From NCBI GenBank assembly GCA_964348095.1, contig CAYGBK010000035.1, forward strand, positions 1 through 57,170: a stretch of 57,170 bases of DNA, given 5' to 3'. The stretch is from WVXP01 sp964348095. GTDB taxonomy: Bacteria > Desulfobacterota > BSN033 > WVXP01. The notes under the pieces are model-generated. The model did no database searches. It was not told where the DNA came from and saw only the letters and a program-made list of their open reading frames with translations. A program made the translations under genes and the position numbers. Shown here one piece after another: positions 34,457 through 43,009 of the stretch (the first letter of the stretch is position 1; the number at the start of each line of letters is the position of its first letter).

Positions 34457-35722
34457 CTATTGGGATGCCCGCCTGACAAGGTCAAATGCGGTTCGTCGGG
34501 CTCCTTCCAAAATTTCCTCTTCCCCGTCGACTCTCCGTTCCTTCATCAGGATCTTACCATCACAAATCACCGTGTCAACGCACGAACCGTTGGCAGCGTA
34601 AGCGAGGTCCGAATGGAGGTCGAAGTGGGGGGTCAATTCAGGTTTCTTGAGATCAATGAGTGCGATGTCGGCCGCAGAGCCAACCTCAATCTGTCCAGAG
34701 TTAAGGCCAAAGGCCTTCGCCCCGTGGGTCGTGGCCATCTCGAAGGCCTCTTTTGCTGGGAGGGCTGTGCTGTCGTTACGTTGATGCTTTTGCAAAAGAG
34801 ACGCGAATTTGACGGTTTCCAACATGTCGAGATTATTGTTCGAGGAGCAGCCGTCTGTGCCGAGGCATGTCGTGACTCCCGCTTGCCGGAACTGCTCATA
34901 GGGAAAGGTGCCTCCCACGGTGAGCTTCATGTTGGACACCGGGTTGTGGACGACCTTGACCTCGTGTTGTTTGATCTTGTGGATCTCGGCCTGAGAAAGC
35001 CACACACTGTGACAGGCGATGACATTGGGACCGAGGAACCCGATCTTGTCGAGGTATTCAACAGGCAGCACCCCGTTTTTCTGGAAACAGTCATCAACCT
35101 CTTTCTTGGTTTCCGATAGATGGATGTGAAGAAGGAGATCATTCTCCCTTGAAAAATCCGCTGCCCACCTCAAGCTCTCCTCCGAGACCGTGTAAATGGC
35201 ATGGGGACCAAGGGTAAATCGAATCCGATTACTGAATCTTTTGCTTTCCCTGAAGAGTTCCTCGTTGAGGGCTTTCTGCTCAGCTGCTTTTTCTTGATTG
35301 AAAAAATCGATAAAAACAGCACTAATGGCGGCCCGAATTCCCATCTCCTCCACCGCCCTCGCAGTCCCTCTCCAAAACCAGTACATGTCGTTGAAAAAGG
35401 TGGTGCCTGTCTTAATCATCTCCAGGCACGCCAGCTTCGCCCCCCAGTAGATATCTTCCTCGGTCATTTTCGCCTCGAGGACCCAGATTTTCTTTTCTAA
35501 CCATTCCTGGAGGTGCATGTCATCGGCATACCCACGAAGAAGGGTCATGGAGGCGTGTGTATGTCCGTTAATCAGAGAGGGAATGACCGCCTTCCCAGCT
35601 CCCGAGATCATGGCCTCGGCCGAGCGATCAATGGAATCCTCGATCTCCTTTATGAGATTCCCCTCGATATAGAGATCTTTGATCGCTCCATTAAGGGACG
35701 CTCCCTTGATCAGTATTGTCAT
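34457..35722 (-). CDS. 5'-methylthioadenosine/S-adenosylhomocysteine deaminase (amidohydrolase)
   Basis: Deaminates MTA or SAH (or adenosine) to the inosine form. A 421-residue metal-dependent amidohydrolase of the MtaD/TrzA-like group: PSLINGHTHASMTLLRGYADD (HxH metal ligands), then DLLLHIHLSETKKEVDDC, ACHSVWLSQ (metal His) and LGTDGCSSNNNLDML (metal Asp). The start overlaps the phosphorylase stop by four bases (ATGA). Coupled to a downstream-acting purine nucleoside phosphorylase, the pair would convert MTA to 5-methylthioribose-1-phosphate and hypoxanthine, or SAH to inosylhomocysteine. Known MtaD enzymes differ in which substrate they prefer, so this is not decided by sequence. Confidence 0.9.
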   Translation of the reverse strand: MTILIKGASLNGAIKDLYIEGNLIKEIEDSIDRSAEAMISGAGKAVIPSLINGHTHASMTLLRGYADDMHLQEWLEKKIWVLEAKMTEEDIYWGAKLACLEMIKTGTTFFNDMYWFWRGTARAVEEMGIRAAISAVFIDFFNQEKAAEQKALNEELFRESKRFSNRIRFTLGPHAIYTVSEESLRWAADFSRENDLLLHIHLSETKKEVDDCFQKNGVLPVEYLDKIGFLGPNVIACHSVWLSQAEIHKIKQHEVKVVHNPVSNMKLTVGGTFPYEQFRQAGVTTCLGTDGCSSNNNLDMLETVKFASLLQKHQRNDSTALPAKEAFEMATTHGAKAFGLNSGQIEVGSAADIALIDLKKPELTPHFDLHSDLAYAANGSCVDTVICDGKILMKERRVDGEEEILEGARRTAFDLVRRASQ

Positions 35723-36420
35723 TTCAGTTCCTCCAGGATTGCCTCAATCAACTTCGTGACGATTTGAACATTCTGCCGAGCAGTGTTAATGATTTCTTCT
35801 TCACTTATGGGGGTCGCCGTGACTCCATGGCAGAAATTGTCAACTGAACAGACGCTTGCATAGGCCAGGTTCAACTCCTTTGCCAGAGTCGCTTCATTGG
35901 CCATCGTCATGCCCACCACATCACCGACAGACTTGAGCATCTCGATTTCGGCCTTGGTCTCCAGTCGCGGGCCGGTCGTCTGCACATAGATGCCTCCGTC
36001 TACGATATCGATACCCCTCCGTCTGGCTCCTCTCAAGATTAATTCCCGCATGTCGTGGTCCAAGCCTGGGGTTATGTGACGAATCTCCCTATCATAGATC
36101 GTCTTGATTCCCCAGGGATTGAAGTAGTCGTGAGGAACCATCAAAGCCCTCGGCGGAAGGCCCTTTTTCAGGCTGCCAGTCGAATTAATGCCGATGATCT
36201 TCGCAATGCCCAGTTTCTTAAAGGCCAACATATTGGCTTGATGATTGATTCGGTGTGGAGGGGTTTTATTCTCAAGGCCATGGCGGGGAAGGAAGGCCAT
36301 TGACGATGACAGCCAGATCGAGGCCACGCCAGATCGGGTAGAGACCTTTTCAATCTCTGCCTCTTTTTTCGACAGGAGGTCACGATAGGCAGAGCCTGCA
36401 ATCAGACCCAAGCGACTCAT
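35719..36420 (-). CDS. 5'-methylthioadenosine/5'-methylthioinosine phosphorylase family (purine nucleoside phosphorylase)
   Basis: A 233-residue member of the PNP/MTAP family. It has GLIAGSAYRDLL at the N-terminus, INHQANMLAFKKLGIAKIIGINSTGSL, VPHDYFNPWG and the substrate-binding GGIYVQTTGPRLETKAEI with later MTMANEATLAKELNLAYASVCSVDN. The MTMANE wording (Met-Glu contact with ribose) is characteristic. Paired with the deaminase directly downstream (four-base overlap), it is more likely a methylthioinosine phosphorylase than a direct MTA phosphorylase, but both are possible. The gene is the first of a leftward trio ending with the Mut7-C protein. Confidence 0.87.
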   Translation of the reverse strand: MSRLGLIAGSAYRDLLSKKEAEIEKVSTRSGVASIWLSSSMAFLPRHGLENKTPPHRINHQANMLAFKKLGIAKIIGINSTGSLKKGLPPRALMVPHDYFNPWGIKTIYDREIRHITPGLDHDMRELILRGARRRGIDIVDGGIYVQTTGPRLETKAEIEMLKSVGDVVGMTMANEATLAKELNLAYASVCSVDNFCHGVTATPISEEEIINTARQNVQIVTKLIEAILEELK

Positions 36421-36694
36421 AATTCCCCTCCAGGCCTCGGTAAGACTCTATTTTAGGGAATCGTTGAAACGAAGTCAATTCACAAAAAGCCGGGAGTTTC
36501 CTGAGTTTTGGTCTTTCTCTGAGGGACGTCAACCCACGTGCCTTTGAGCCGGTTTTTCGTCAGGCAGGATTCCGCCTTGGGCGGAGCGTTTTGAGGCTGC
36601 CTGGAGCAGCTTTAGATTCATCGCGAAACCTTTGGGAAAAGCGAAAAATGGATTGGCACCACTCGAAACCGGGTCACCATATCATCCTAAAGCG
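36421..36694. other. Intergenic region between rlmN and the phosphorylase gene
   Basis: Contains GAGTTTCCTGAGTTTTG at 36494-36510, a 17-base identity to the left end of repeat copy A (28528-28544), and a small palindrome TCCGCCTTGGGCGGA near 36570. The similarity does not continue beyond the 17 bases by eye. No gene seen. Confidence 0.4.
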
Positions 36695-37768
36695 CTATGT
36701 CACCTGTTCCGCCTTTTTTGAGGAAACTCCTCGCACAAGCTGGGACTGCCCCATCAGTTGCCCGCATGCTGCAGAAATGTCAGCCCCTCGGCTTTTTCGA
36801 ACTATGGCGGTCATGTTCTTCTCGAGTAGGGCGTGCTGAAAGGCAAGAATGCGGTCTTCACAGGGCCGCTCAAAGGGGAGATGGGGGGATTCATTGTAAG
36901 GAATTAGATTAACCTTGGCCCGAATCCCCCTGAGTATCTGTGAGAGACGTTTCGCATCATCCTGGGAATCGTTGATTCCCCTGATGAGCACGTACTCGAA
37001 AGTGATTCGCTCTCTTGGGTCGAGGGGAAATTGGCGACAGGCCGCCAAAAGATCCTCGAGGGGATGGCTTTGATTGATAGGCATCAGTAAGGACCTTGTA
37101 TGGTCGTCTACGGCATTCAGCGAAATGGCCAGGCGGCAACGTCGCGGATATCTTCCAAGCTTCTCGATTTCAGGAATCAGCCCGACTGTGGACAGGGTGA
37201 TACGCCGTTTTGAAAACCGCAGCCCGTCGTTGTAGCTCATGATTTCTAAAGCCTTCATGGTGTTCTCAAAGTTTGCGAGGGGCTCTCCCATGCCCATCAA
37301 AACAATGTTGGTTAGGCTCGTGGTTTTCAGGATTTTTCCCACGGCCAGGGCCTGACCGATAATCTCTGAGGTGGAGAGATCCCTCGAAAAGCCTCGGTGA
37401 CCGGTGAGGCAGAATCTACAGCCGAAAGCGCACCCGACCTGAGTCGAAACACAGAGAGTCAGACGTCTCTTGTCGGGGATTAGCACGCTCTCGATGGACA
37501 ATCCGTCCTCCAGAGAGAAAAGGAACTTCTGGGAACCGTCTTCTGAATGCTCTATCTCGACGACAGCTGGGCCCTCCATCCGAGTCTTACTGTGGAGGAG
37601 CTCCCTTAGTTTTTTTGACAGATTAGTCATCTCATGAAAACCATCAACCTTATGGTCATAGAGCCAGTGAATGATCTGCCGGGCACGGTACTCCTCCTTA
37701 CCGAGTTCCTTGAGGAGTCCTCTGAGTTCTTCCCGGTTCATGCCCTTAATGTCGATCCGTTTGTCCAT
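36695..37768 (-). CDS. rlmN: 23S rRNA (adenine2503-C2)-methyltransferase (radical SAM)
   Basis: A radical-SAM RNA methyltransferase that modifies A2503 of 23S rRNA and can also act on tRNA. The 357 residues show an N-terminal accessory domain (EELRGLLKELGKEEYRARQIIHWLY), the cluster-binding CAFGCRFCLTG (CxxxCxxC), MGMGEPLANFENTM, and the C-terminal ADISAACGQL with the methyl-carrying Cys. Family length and motifs are standard. It lies head-to-head with trxB, with repeat copy B between them. Confidence 0.97.
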   Translation of the reverse strand: MDKRIDIKGMNREELRGLLKELGKEEYRARQIIHWLYDHKVDGFHEMTNLSKKLRELLHSKTRMEGPAVVEIEHSEDGSQKFLFSLEDGLSIESVLIPDKRRLTLCVSTQVGCAFGCRFCLTGHRGFSRDLSTSEIIGQALAVGKILKTTSLTNIVLMGMGEPLANFENTMKALEIMSYNDGLRFSKRRITLSTVGLIPEIEKLGRYPRRCRLAISLNAVDDHTRSLLMPINQSHPLEDLLAACRQFPLDPRERITFEYVLIRGINDSQDDAKRLSQILRGIRAKVNLIPYNESPHLPFERPCEDRILAFQHALLEKNMTAIVRKSRGADISAACGQLMGQSQLVRGVSSKKAEQVT

Positions 37769-37848
37769 GGCCCTAACTAGTAATGATGGAAAAGGTATTG
37801 GAAATGTATCCGTTCCTTCAGTGGGCTGTCAACAGCGAGCCCCTGAGG

Positions 37849-38444
37849 AACTTCCTGAGTTATCAAAGAAGGAAAATCCTAACTCTCTCATTTTTCAACA
37901 CTGTTCTGAATCTGGTGATGGGACCCCCATATCCGTCGGCCCCCTCCTTCTCGCGGTGACATTCTTCCCACTGTCGGCCAGCCCCATTTCTCGACTTTTT
38001 TCTGATAAAAGCGGGTTTCCATAAAAGTACCGGTTTCTCTCGCCCGCTCCCCTTCGGCCCTGCTCAGGATCGCTTGAGCTCTCAGAGTTTGCAGAGTGAG
38101 AAAACTGATGGACCAGGTTTTTGGCGTAATTTTCTGAGAGGAAAAATTAGGCCAAGTAATCTCCTCTGGATTGGCCTCTCACCAATCCAGAGGACGTTCT
38201 CTCTGAGGCTCCGTGTGCTCTGTGAGAGATTCTGGAGATCTCCAGTGTGTGTGCCAGGGTATTCTTGGCAAAAAAATCTTGATTCGCACTCAGAGCTTCC
38301 CTTTCCGGTTTCTGGTGAAATGCTCTTATCAAGAGGTGACCAGCGTGTTTTAAAGGAATGGGGCAGCGGCCAAGGGAAAACTAACCTATTCTTCCACAAA
38401 CGTCTCTCAGGGATATGAGCGGTCAAAAATTGAGGAAATACCCC
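37849..38444 (+). repeat. Dispersed non-coding repeat, copy B
   Basis: The second copy of the block at 28527-29118, same orientation. The core spans about 37991-38418. Nested hairpins match copy A: the first arm at 38121 carries one C-to-G change, so one pair is lost, and the second keeps 12 of its pairs. It is placed between the divergent rlmN and trxB genes, matching copy A's position between divergent genes. No intact frame is shared with copy A over its length. Confidence 0.85.
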
Positions 38445-38550
38445 CAAGACCTACAGCGGGTCAGGGGTCAGCGTGGTAGTCGCGTGAAAGGATTGTGTCA
38501 AACTCGGGAATAGAATATGTAAAACGTCGGAGGGGGCATGACCATCAGGC

Positions 38551-38618
38551 ATAAATTTAATATATGACTTTAACAAATTATATTTAAATTACTTAAAATA
38601 TATAGTTTTAGCAATTTG
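38551..38618. other. Strongly AT-rich island upstream of trxB
   Basis: A run of about 68 bases with only seven G or C, against roughly half G+C elsewhere in the window. It starts with ATAAATTTAATATATG. It sits between repeat copy B and the trxB promoter candidate. No coding or RNA feature was seen. It could be a curved or UP-element-like sequence, or a remnant of transferred DNA. Confidence 0.6.
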
Positions 38619-38731
38619 GATGTTAGCCGGCTTCTGGGCTAAAAGTCAGCCGTGGCTGTCGGCGAGAGCCGGTGGCTTTCAAAGGAATGCTATCCCCCCC
38701 GAGGACAGAAAAGAGGCGGTACGGTTTCAGT

Positions 38732-38758
38732 TTGACAAAAGAAAGACAGCGCTATAAG
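38732..38758 (+). promoter_or_regulatory. Candidate sigma-70 promoter for trxB
   Basis: TTGACA at 38732-38737 and TATAAG at 38753-38758 with a 15-base spacer (16 if TTTGAC is used). It lies about 65 bases before the trxB start. Confidence 0.45.
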
Positions 38759-38821
38759 GTTGATCATCTCGAATCACCTGGAAATCAGCGAGTAAGGCCA
38801 GGACATTGAAATGGGGCAATC

Positions 38822-39766
38822 GTGGGAACCGGTGAGGAAAAGAACAAGCTTTTCGATCTGATCATTGTCGGTGGCGGACCGGCTGGACTTACTGCAGGTC
38901 TGTATGGCGGACGGGCGAGACTTCGCACAGTTTTGCTAGAAGGTGCGTTGGTGGGGGGTCAGATGACGACTACCGATGAAATCGACAATTATCCGGGTTT
39001 TCCTGAAGGGGTGACAGGATCCGAATTGACCCGCTTAATGGCGGAGCAGGCGAGAAGCTTTGATTGCGAAATCATTTCTGAGATGGCAATAGAAGTCGAG
39101 GCCGAAGGAGAGACTAAGACTGTGAGGACCGGTCAGAGTCGGTACCAGGGACGAGCCCTGATCCTTTGCCCGGGGACGGAATACAGGAAGATGGGAATCC
39201 CTGGTGAAAAGGAGTTTACAGGGCGAGGAGTCTCCTACTGCGCTACCTGCGACGCAGCCTTTTTTAAGGATCGGAAGATCGTTGTTGTTGGCGGCGGGGA
39301 TTCGGCGTTAACGGAGGCCCTATTTCTGAGGAAGTTTGCCGGGGAGATCACCATTATTCACCGTCGGGATACCCTCAGGGCCGAGAGAATCTATCAAGAA
39401 AAAGCCTTTGCTGAACCGAGAATCAATTTTCTCTGGGACACTGTTGTTGAAGAGATTTGTGGAAACCAGACAGTAGAAAGAGTCAAGGTGAGAAATGTAA
39501 AAACCAACGAGACCAGGGACATCCAGACGGAAGGGGTTTTCATGTTTATCGGTGTCATTCCAAAAACAGGGTTCTTGAATGGTGTCGTTGAGCTTGATGA
39601 ATGGGGCTATATAGTCACCAACGATTCCTGCAGGACCTCGGTAGAGGGTGTCTTTGCTGCGGGAGATGCTCGAAAGAGTTTTTTGAAACAGATTGCAACA
39701 GCAGTAGGCGATGGGGCAACAGCGGCCTTTGCTGCGGAGAAGTATCTCGAGGAGAAAGACAAGTAG
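38822..39766 (+). CDS. trxB: Thioredoxin reductase
   Basis: An NADPH-dependent flavoenzyme that reduces thioredoxin. The 314 residues have the FAD motif LIIVGGGPAGLTAGLYGGRA, the redox pair CATC (C140, C143), the NAD(P)-binding VVVGGGDSALTEAL and the C-terminal FAD motif FAAGDARKSFLKQIATAVGDG. The NADPH-binding tail (HRRDTLRAERIYQEKAF) has HRR, the usual pattern for NADPH. The start is a GTG at 38822 without a strong ribosome-binding site. The ATG at 38811 is in another frame. A gene-free 297 bases follow before the NifU-type gene, holding one promoter candidate at 39983-40010. Confidence 0.96.
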   Translation: MGTGEEKNKLFDLIIVGGGPAGLTAGLYGGRARLRTVLLEGALVGGQMTTTDEIDNYPGFPEGVTGSELTRLMAEQARSFDCEIISEMAIEVEAEGETKTVRTGQSRYQGRALILCPGTEYRKMGIPGEKEFTGRGVSYCATCDAAFFKDRKIVVVGGGDSALTEALFLRKFAGEITIIHRRDTLRAERIYQEKAFAEPRINFLWDTVVEEICGNQTVERVKVRNVKTNETRDIQTEGVFMFIGVIPKTGFLNGVVELDEWGYIVTNDSCRTSVEGVFAAGDARKSFLKQIATAVGDGATAAFAAEKYLEEKDK

Positions 39767-39982
39767 GGGGGAACGACTTAGAACCTCGGGACGACGGTTA
39801 ACGGGGTCAGGGATTGGCAGTCAGGCATCTCTCTCAGTCCATTTTGTTGTTGCGAGGGGTCAGTACCCATATGAACTCTTCTGTGGGGTCTCTTTGGTTT
39901 CTTTTCTCTCGCCGTCGAAAAATGGGTTATCAATCCTGCGAACGTCTAGCCTCGGACACCAGTGGAGCGGTCGGGGCAGGTC

Positions 39983-40010
39983 TTGATCCTCCTCCATCTT
40001 ATGGTACGAT
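39983..40010 (+). promoter_or_regulatory. Candidate promoter for the NifU-type gene
   Basis: TTGATC at 39983-39988, a 16-base spacer, then TACGAT at 40005-40010. Both hexamers match consensus in four of six positions. It lies about 55 bases before the ATG at 40064. Confidence 0.35.
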
Positions 40011-40063
40011 TAATTAGGATGATCAAATCTAGAAGAAGGATGGCAGGAACAGGGGGACAATAT

Positions 40064-40291
40064 ATGAAAGAGATGGTAGAAAAAGCATTGGAGAAGATCA
40101 GACCGGCACTGCAACGCGATGGGGGAGATATTGAATTAATAGACGTCAAGGATGATGGGGTCGTTCAAGTGAGGTTGACAGGTGCCTGTGGTGGATGTCC
40201 CATGTCCCAGATGACCTTAAAGATGGGAGTTGAACGAGCCCTCAAGCAAGACGTTCCCGGGGTGACCCGGGTCGACTCCCTCCAGGACTAG
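40064..40291 (+). CDS. NifU C-terminal domain protein (Nfu-type Fe-S scaffold)
   Basis: A 75-residue stand-alone Nfu domain: VEKALEKIRPALQRDGGDIELIDV and the Fe-S-binding CxxC in GACGGCPMSQMTLK (C42, C45). Nfu proteins hold or hand over [4Fe-4S] or [2Fe-2S] clusters to acceptor proteins. The ATG at 40064 is preceded by GGGGGAC; the frame is open further upstream (to 39962) but without family sequence. A ferredoxin follows 65 bases on, so the pair may share a transcript and a role in Fe-S metabolism. Confidence 0.88.
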   Translation: MKEMVEKALEKIRPALQRDGGDIELIDVKDDGVVQVRLTGACGGCPMSQMTLKMGVERALKQDVPGVTRVDSLQD

Positions 40292-40356
40292 GGGGCAGGA
40301 CAAGGAATCGACCCCATCGGTCTCCGCCATATCGACAACAGGGAGGCGCTTGAAGG

Positions 40357-40539
40357 ATGTATCCAAAGATTCAAGCTGATATTTGCGACAATTGTGGAAT
40401 CTGCGCCGAGATCTGCCCTTCAGAGGTATATCACATTGGCAAAGAGATCGCTGAGATTGTTTTCCCTGAGGAATGCATAGAATGTGGTGCGTGTGTTAAG
40501 CAATGCCCTGCCGAATGTCTTGCTCTAGTTGAAGATTGA
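40357..40539 (+). CDS. 4Fe-4S dicluster ferredoxin
   Basis: A 60-residue bacterial-type ferredoxin with two [4Fe-4S] binding motifs: CDNCGICAEICP (C10, C13, C16, C20) and CIECGACVKQCP (C40, C43, C46, C50). All eight cysteines are present in the correct spacing. It is an electron carrier for low-potential redox enzymes. GGGAGG and GAAGG sites precede the ATG. It is placed between the Nfu gene and ispE, whose pathway (through IspG) needs a low-potential electron donor; a direct link is inference. Confidence 0.93.
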   Translation: MYPKIQADICDNCGICAEICPSEVYHIGKEIAEIVFPEECIECGACVKQCPAECLALVED

Positions 40540-40664
40540 AACCACGTCGATTCTTTGTTGCTCCAATGACTTCGAAATCTCCTCATGTTTACGGTATGTC
40601 TTTCGTCGAGTCTTTTTTAGAAAGCCAGTCGATATCCCCGACGGCGAAATCCGGGTGAAAAGCA

Positions 40665-41558
40665 GTGTCGGTGCGGGTGTTTCAGGAAGCCGGGTCACAG
40701 TCCCTTAAAATAGCATCCCCGGCCAAAGTCAATCTGACACTTGAGGTTCTCGGGAAGAGAGCGGATGGGTACCATAGCATCCGGAGCCTTATGGTGCCTA
40801 TCGATTTGTCAGACATTCTCTATATTGCCCTGACAGGGGATGATAGGGTCACAGTTTCTTGCAATCGGGCAGAGGTTCCCGAAGATGATAAGAACCTTGC
40901 CTACCGAGCGGGATTGTTGATTCGACAGGCCAGTGGGAAACGCACCGGATTCAAGATCCGAATTGAAAAAAAGATACCCGTGGGGGCGGGCCTCGGTGGG
41001 GGCAGTAGTAACGCGGCGTCCACTCTGTTGGGACTGAACAGGCTTCTCGGAGCTCGTCTGACACGCTCTAAGCTCATGGCACTCGCAACAGAGCTCGGAG
41101 CAGATGTGCCGTTCTTTGTCCTCGGCCGTCCCGCGCTGGCGACGGGCATTGGCGAAAAACTCGAAGCCCTTGTTGGGGTGCCAAGATTTTGGTTTGTTTT
41201 GGTCTATCCCGGAATCAATGTTTCCTCTCGCTGGGCTTACGAGCGGTTAAATTTTTGGTTGACAAACCCTAGCGATCATAATAAGATGCCAGCGTTTTCC
41301 TGGGACGCCAAGGACTTAAATCGGTTATTGAAAAATGACTTGGAGGAGCCGGTCGTCAAAGAGTATCCCGTCCTCGAACGGGTCAAAGGAAGGCTTCTGG
41401 ATGTTGGGGCTGAAGCCTCTTTGATGTCTGGCAGTGGTTCTACGGTTTATGGGTTGTTCTCCAAGAAACGACGCGCTGAAGAGGCTCATGATCAACTGAA
41501 GAATTACTTTGACGAGAAAGACTGGGAGGTCTTCATAGCCCGAAGTATTGGACACTAA
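40665..41558 (+). CDS. ispE: 4-diphosphocytidyl-2-C-methyl-D-erythritol kinase
   Basis: Phosphorylates CDP-ME in the MEP pathway. The 297-residue GHMP kinase shows SPAKVNLTLEVLGKRADGYH, the ATP-binding PVGAGLGGGSSNAA loop and the C-terminal ASLMSGSGSTVYGLF. Length is standard. The GTG at 40665 is used; another GTG two codons on (40671) is possible. It leads the ispE-spoVG-tRNA-prs-rplY-pth set. Elsewhere in bacteria ispE often neighbours prs, which fits. Confidence 0.96.
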   Translation: MSVRVFQEAGSQSLKIASPAKVNLTLEVLGKRADGYHSIRSLMVPIDLSDILYIALTGDDRVTVSCNRAEVPEDDKNLAYRAGLLIRQASGKRTGFKIRIEKKIPVGAGLGGGSSNAASTLLGLNRLLGARLTRSKLMALATELGADVPFFVLGRPALATGIGEKLEALVGVPRFWFVLVYPGINVSSRWAYERLNFWLTNPSDHNKMPAFSWDAKDLNRLLKNDLEEPVVKEYPVLERVKGRLLDVGAEASLMSGSGSTVYGLFSKKRRAEEAHDQLKNYFDEKDWEVFIARSIGH

Positions 41559-41575
41559 AACAAAGGGGGGCAACC

Positions 41576-41842
41576 ATGGAAATCACGGAAGTGCGGGTTT
41601 TTCCTGTCAGTGAGGATAAACTCAAAGCATATGTGACCATCACTTTTGACGATTGCTTCGTCGTGAGGGATCTCAAGGTGATCCATGGAAACAACGGACT
41701 TTTCGTTGCTATGCCAAGTAAAAAAAGAAAGGACGGGAGCTTTCGGGATACGGCTCATCCGCTGAATAATGAGACAAGAGAAATGATTGAGTCGAAAGTC
41801 CTGTCGCAATACGAAAAAGAGCTCAATAGAACGCCTGAGTAA
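41576..41842 (+). CDS. spoVG: SpoVG family protein
   Basis: An 88-residue SpoVG-type nucleic-acid-binding regulator: MEITEVRVFPVSEDKLKAYV, CFVVRDLKVIHGNNGLFVAMPSKKRKDG, FRDTAHPLN. It is known in spore formers but is also widespread in non-spore-formers such as Desulfobacterota and spirochaetes, where it binds DNA and RNA. A GGGGGG-rich ribosome-binding site precedes the ATG. It sits between ispE and tRNA-Gln with prs next, a conserved order in this phylum. Confidence 0.95.
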   Translation: MEITEVRVFPVSEDKLKAYVTITFDDCFVVRDLKVIHGNNGLFVAMPSKKRKDGSFRDTAHPLNNETREMIESKVLSQYEKELNRTPE

Positions 41843-41853
41843 ACTGGAGCTCT

Positions 41854-41925
41854 TGGGGTGTCGCCAAGCGGTAAGGCACAGGTCTTTGGAACCTGTATTC
41901 GGAGGTTCGAATCCTCCCACCCCAG
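41854..41925 (+). tRNA. tRNA-Gln (UUG)
   Basis: A 72-base cloverleaf. Acceptor TGGGGTG pairs with CACCCCA plus discriminator G. The anticodon stem CAGGT/ACCTG encloses loop CTTTGGA with anticodon TTG (Gln). The T-arm GGAGG/CCTCC holds loop TTCGAAT. No CCA is encoded. It begins 11 bases after the spoVG stop. Confidence 0.95.
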
Positions 41926-42038
41926 TCTTTCTGGAGCAAGATGCGGGGGGCGGCGTGCCTAGTCTGATTGCCGCTCCCTATTGAGTTTGAATTCGAGGCT
42001 GATATCGATTGTCCCATTCGTCTATTTCCAAGCTTACG

Positions 42039-42992
42039 ATGTCGAAGATGAGCGACGATAATTTAAGAATATTTGCCGGGAATTCCAATAAGGAACTTTC
42101 CCACAAAATAGTCAACACGCTCAGAGTCCCGCTGGGTGATGCGGTGGTGAGACGGTTTACCGATGGAGAGATCAATGTCGAAATCGACGAGAGTGTCAGG
42201 GGAATGGATGTCTTCGTGATTCAGTCGATCTGTTACCCAGTAAATGAAAATCTCATGGAGTTGTTGATCCTTATCGATGCTTTCAAAAGAGCATCAGCCG
42301 AGAGAATCACTGCAGTTATCCCGTACTATGGGTATGCTCGGCAGGACCGCAAGGTCTCCCCGAGGGCACCTATCTCAGCCAAGTTGGTTGCCGATCTCAT
42401 CGCCACGGCCGGCGCCTCTCGAATCCTGACAGTGGAACTACACGCCGGACAGATTCAAGGATTCTTTAACATTCCCGTGGATCATCTATTCGGCTCCCCT
42501 GTTATGGTAAGGGATCTCCAACAGAATTTTGGGAATGACGTTGTTGTGGTCTCTCCCGATGCGGGGGGTGTGGAGAGGGCGAGGGCCTTTGCAAAGCGGA
42601 TGAAGGCGTCTCTTGCGATCATTGATAAAAGACGGGAAGGAGCCAATGTTTCTCGGGTCATGAATGTCATCGGAGTCGTTAAAGGGAAGGTGGCAATCCT
42701 GGTGGATGACATTGTGGATACAGCAGGGACACTGGTTCATTCGGCCGAAGCCCTCCGGAGGAAAGGGGCACTGCACGTCTATGCGTGTTGTGTCCATCCC
42801 GTTCTCTCTGGAAAGGCGATCGAGCGAATTAGCAAATCGCCAATTGAGAAACTCGTGGTGAGCGATACCATTCCGCTGGAGCCAGAGGCCAGGAAATGTG
42901 AAAAGATTGCGGTGATCTCTTTGGCAGAATTACTGGCAGAAGCCATAAACCGAATCCATAGAGAGGAATCTGTGAGCGAGCTTTTTGTCTGA
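42039..42992 (+). CDS. prs: Ribose-phosphate pyrophosphokinase (PRPP synthetase)
   Basis: Makes PRPP from ribose-5-phosphate and ATP. The protein of about 318 residues has LRIFAGNSNKELSHKIV, IPYYGYARQDRKVSPRAPISAKLVA (PRPP synthetase region), VVSPDAGGVERAR and the PRPP-binding VAILVDDIVDTAGTLVHSAE. The N-terminus is ambiguous: ATGs at 42039 and 42048 and a TTG at 42009 are all in frame, and no ribosome-binding site decides between them. It links nucleotide synthesis (purC here) with the ispE-rplY-pth set. Confidence 0.96.
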   Translation: MSKMSDDNLRIFAGNSNKELSHKIVNTLRVPLGDAVVRRFTDGEINVEIDESVRGMDVFVIQSICYPVNENLMELLILIDAFKRASAERITAVIPYYGYARQDRKVSPRAPISAKLVADLIATAGASRILTVELHAGQIQGFFNIPVDHLFGSPVMVRDLQQNFGNDVVVVSPDAGGVERARAFAKRMKASLAIIDKRREGANVSRVMNVIGVVKGKVAILVDDIVDTAGTLVHSAEALRRKGALHVYACCVHPVLSGKAIERISKSPIEKLVVSDTIPLEPEARKCEKIAVISLAELLAEAINRIHREESVSELFV

Positions 42993-43009
42993 ACATTGAG
43001 GAGTTTCTA

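Noticed and set aside
34379..35119. A 246-codon frame on the + strand over the deaminase gene
   Set aside because: It is antisense to a clear amidohydrolase gene with conserved motifs; a shadow frame.
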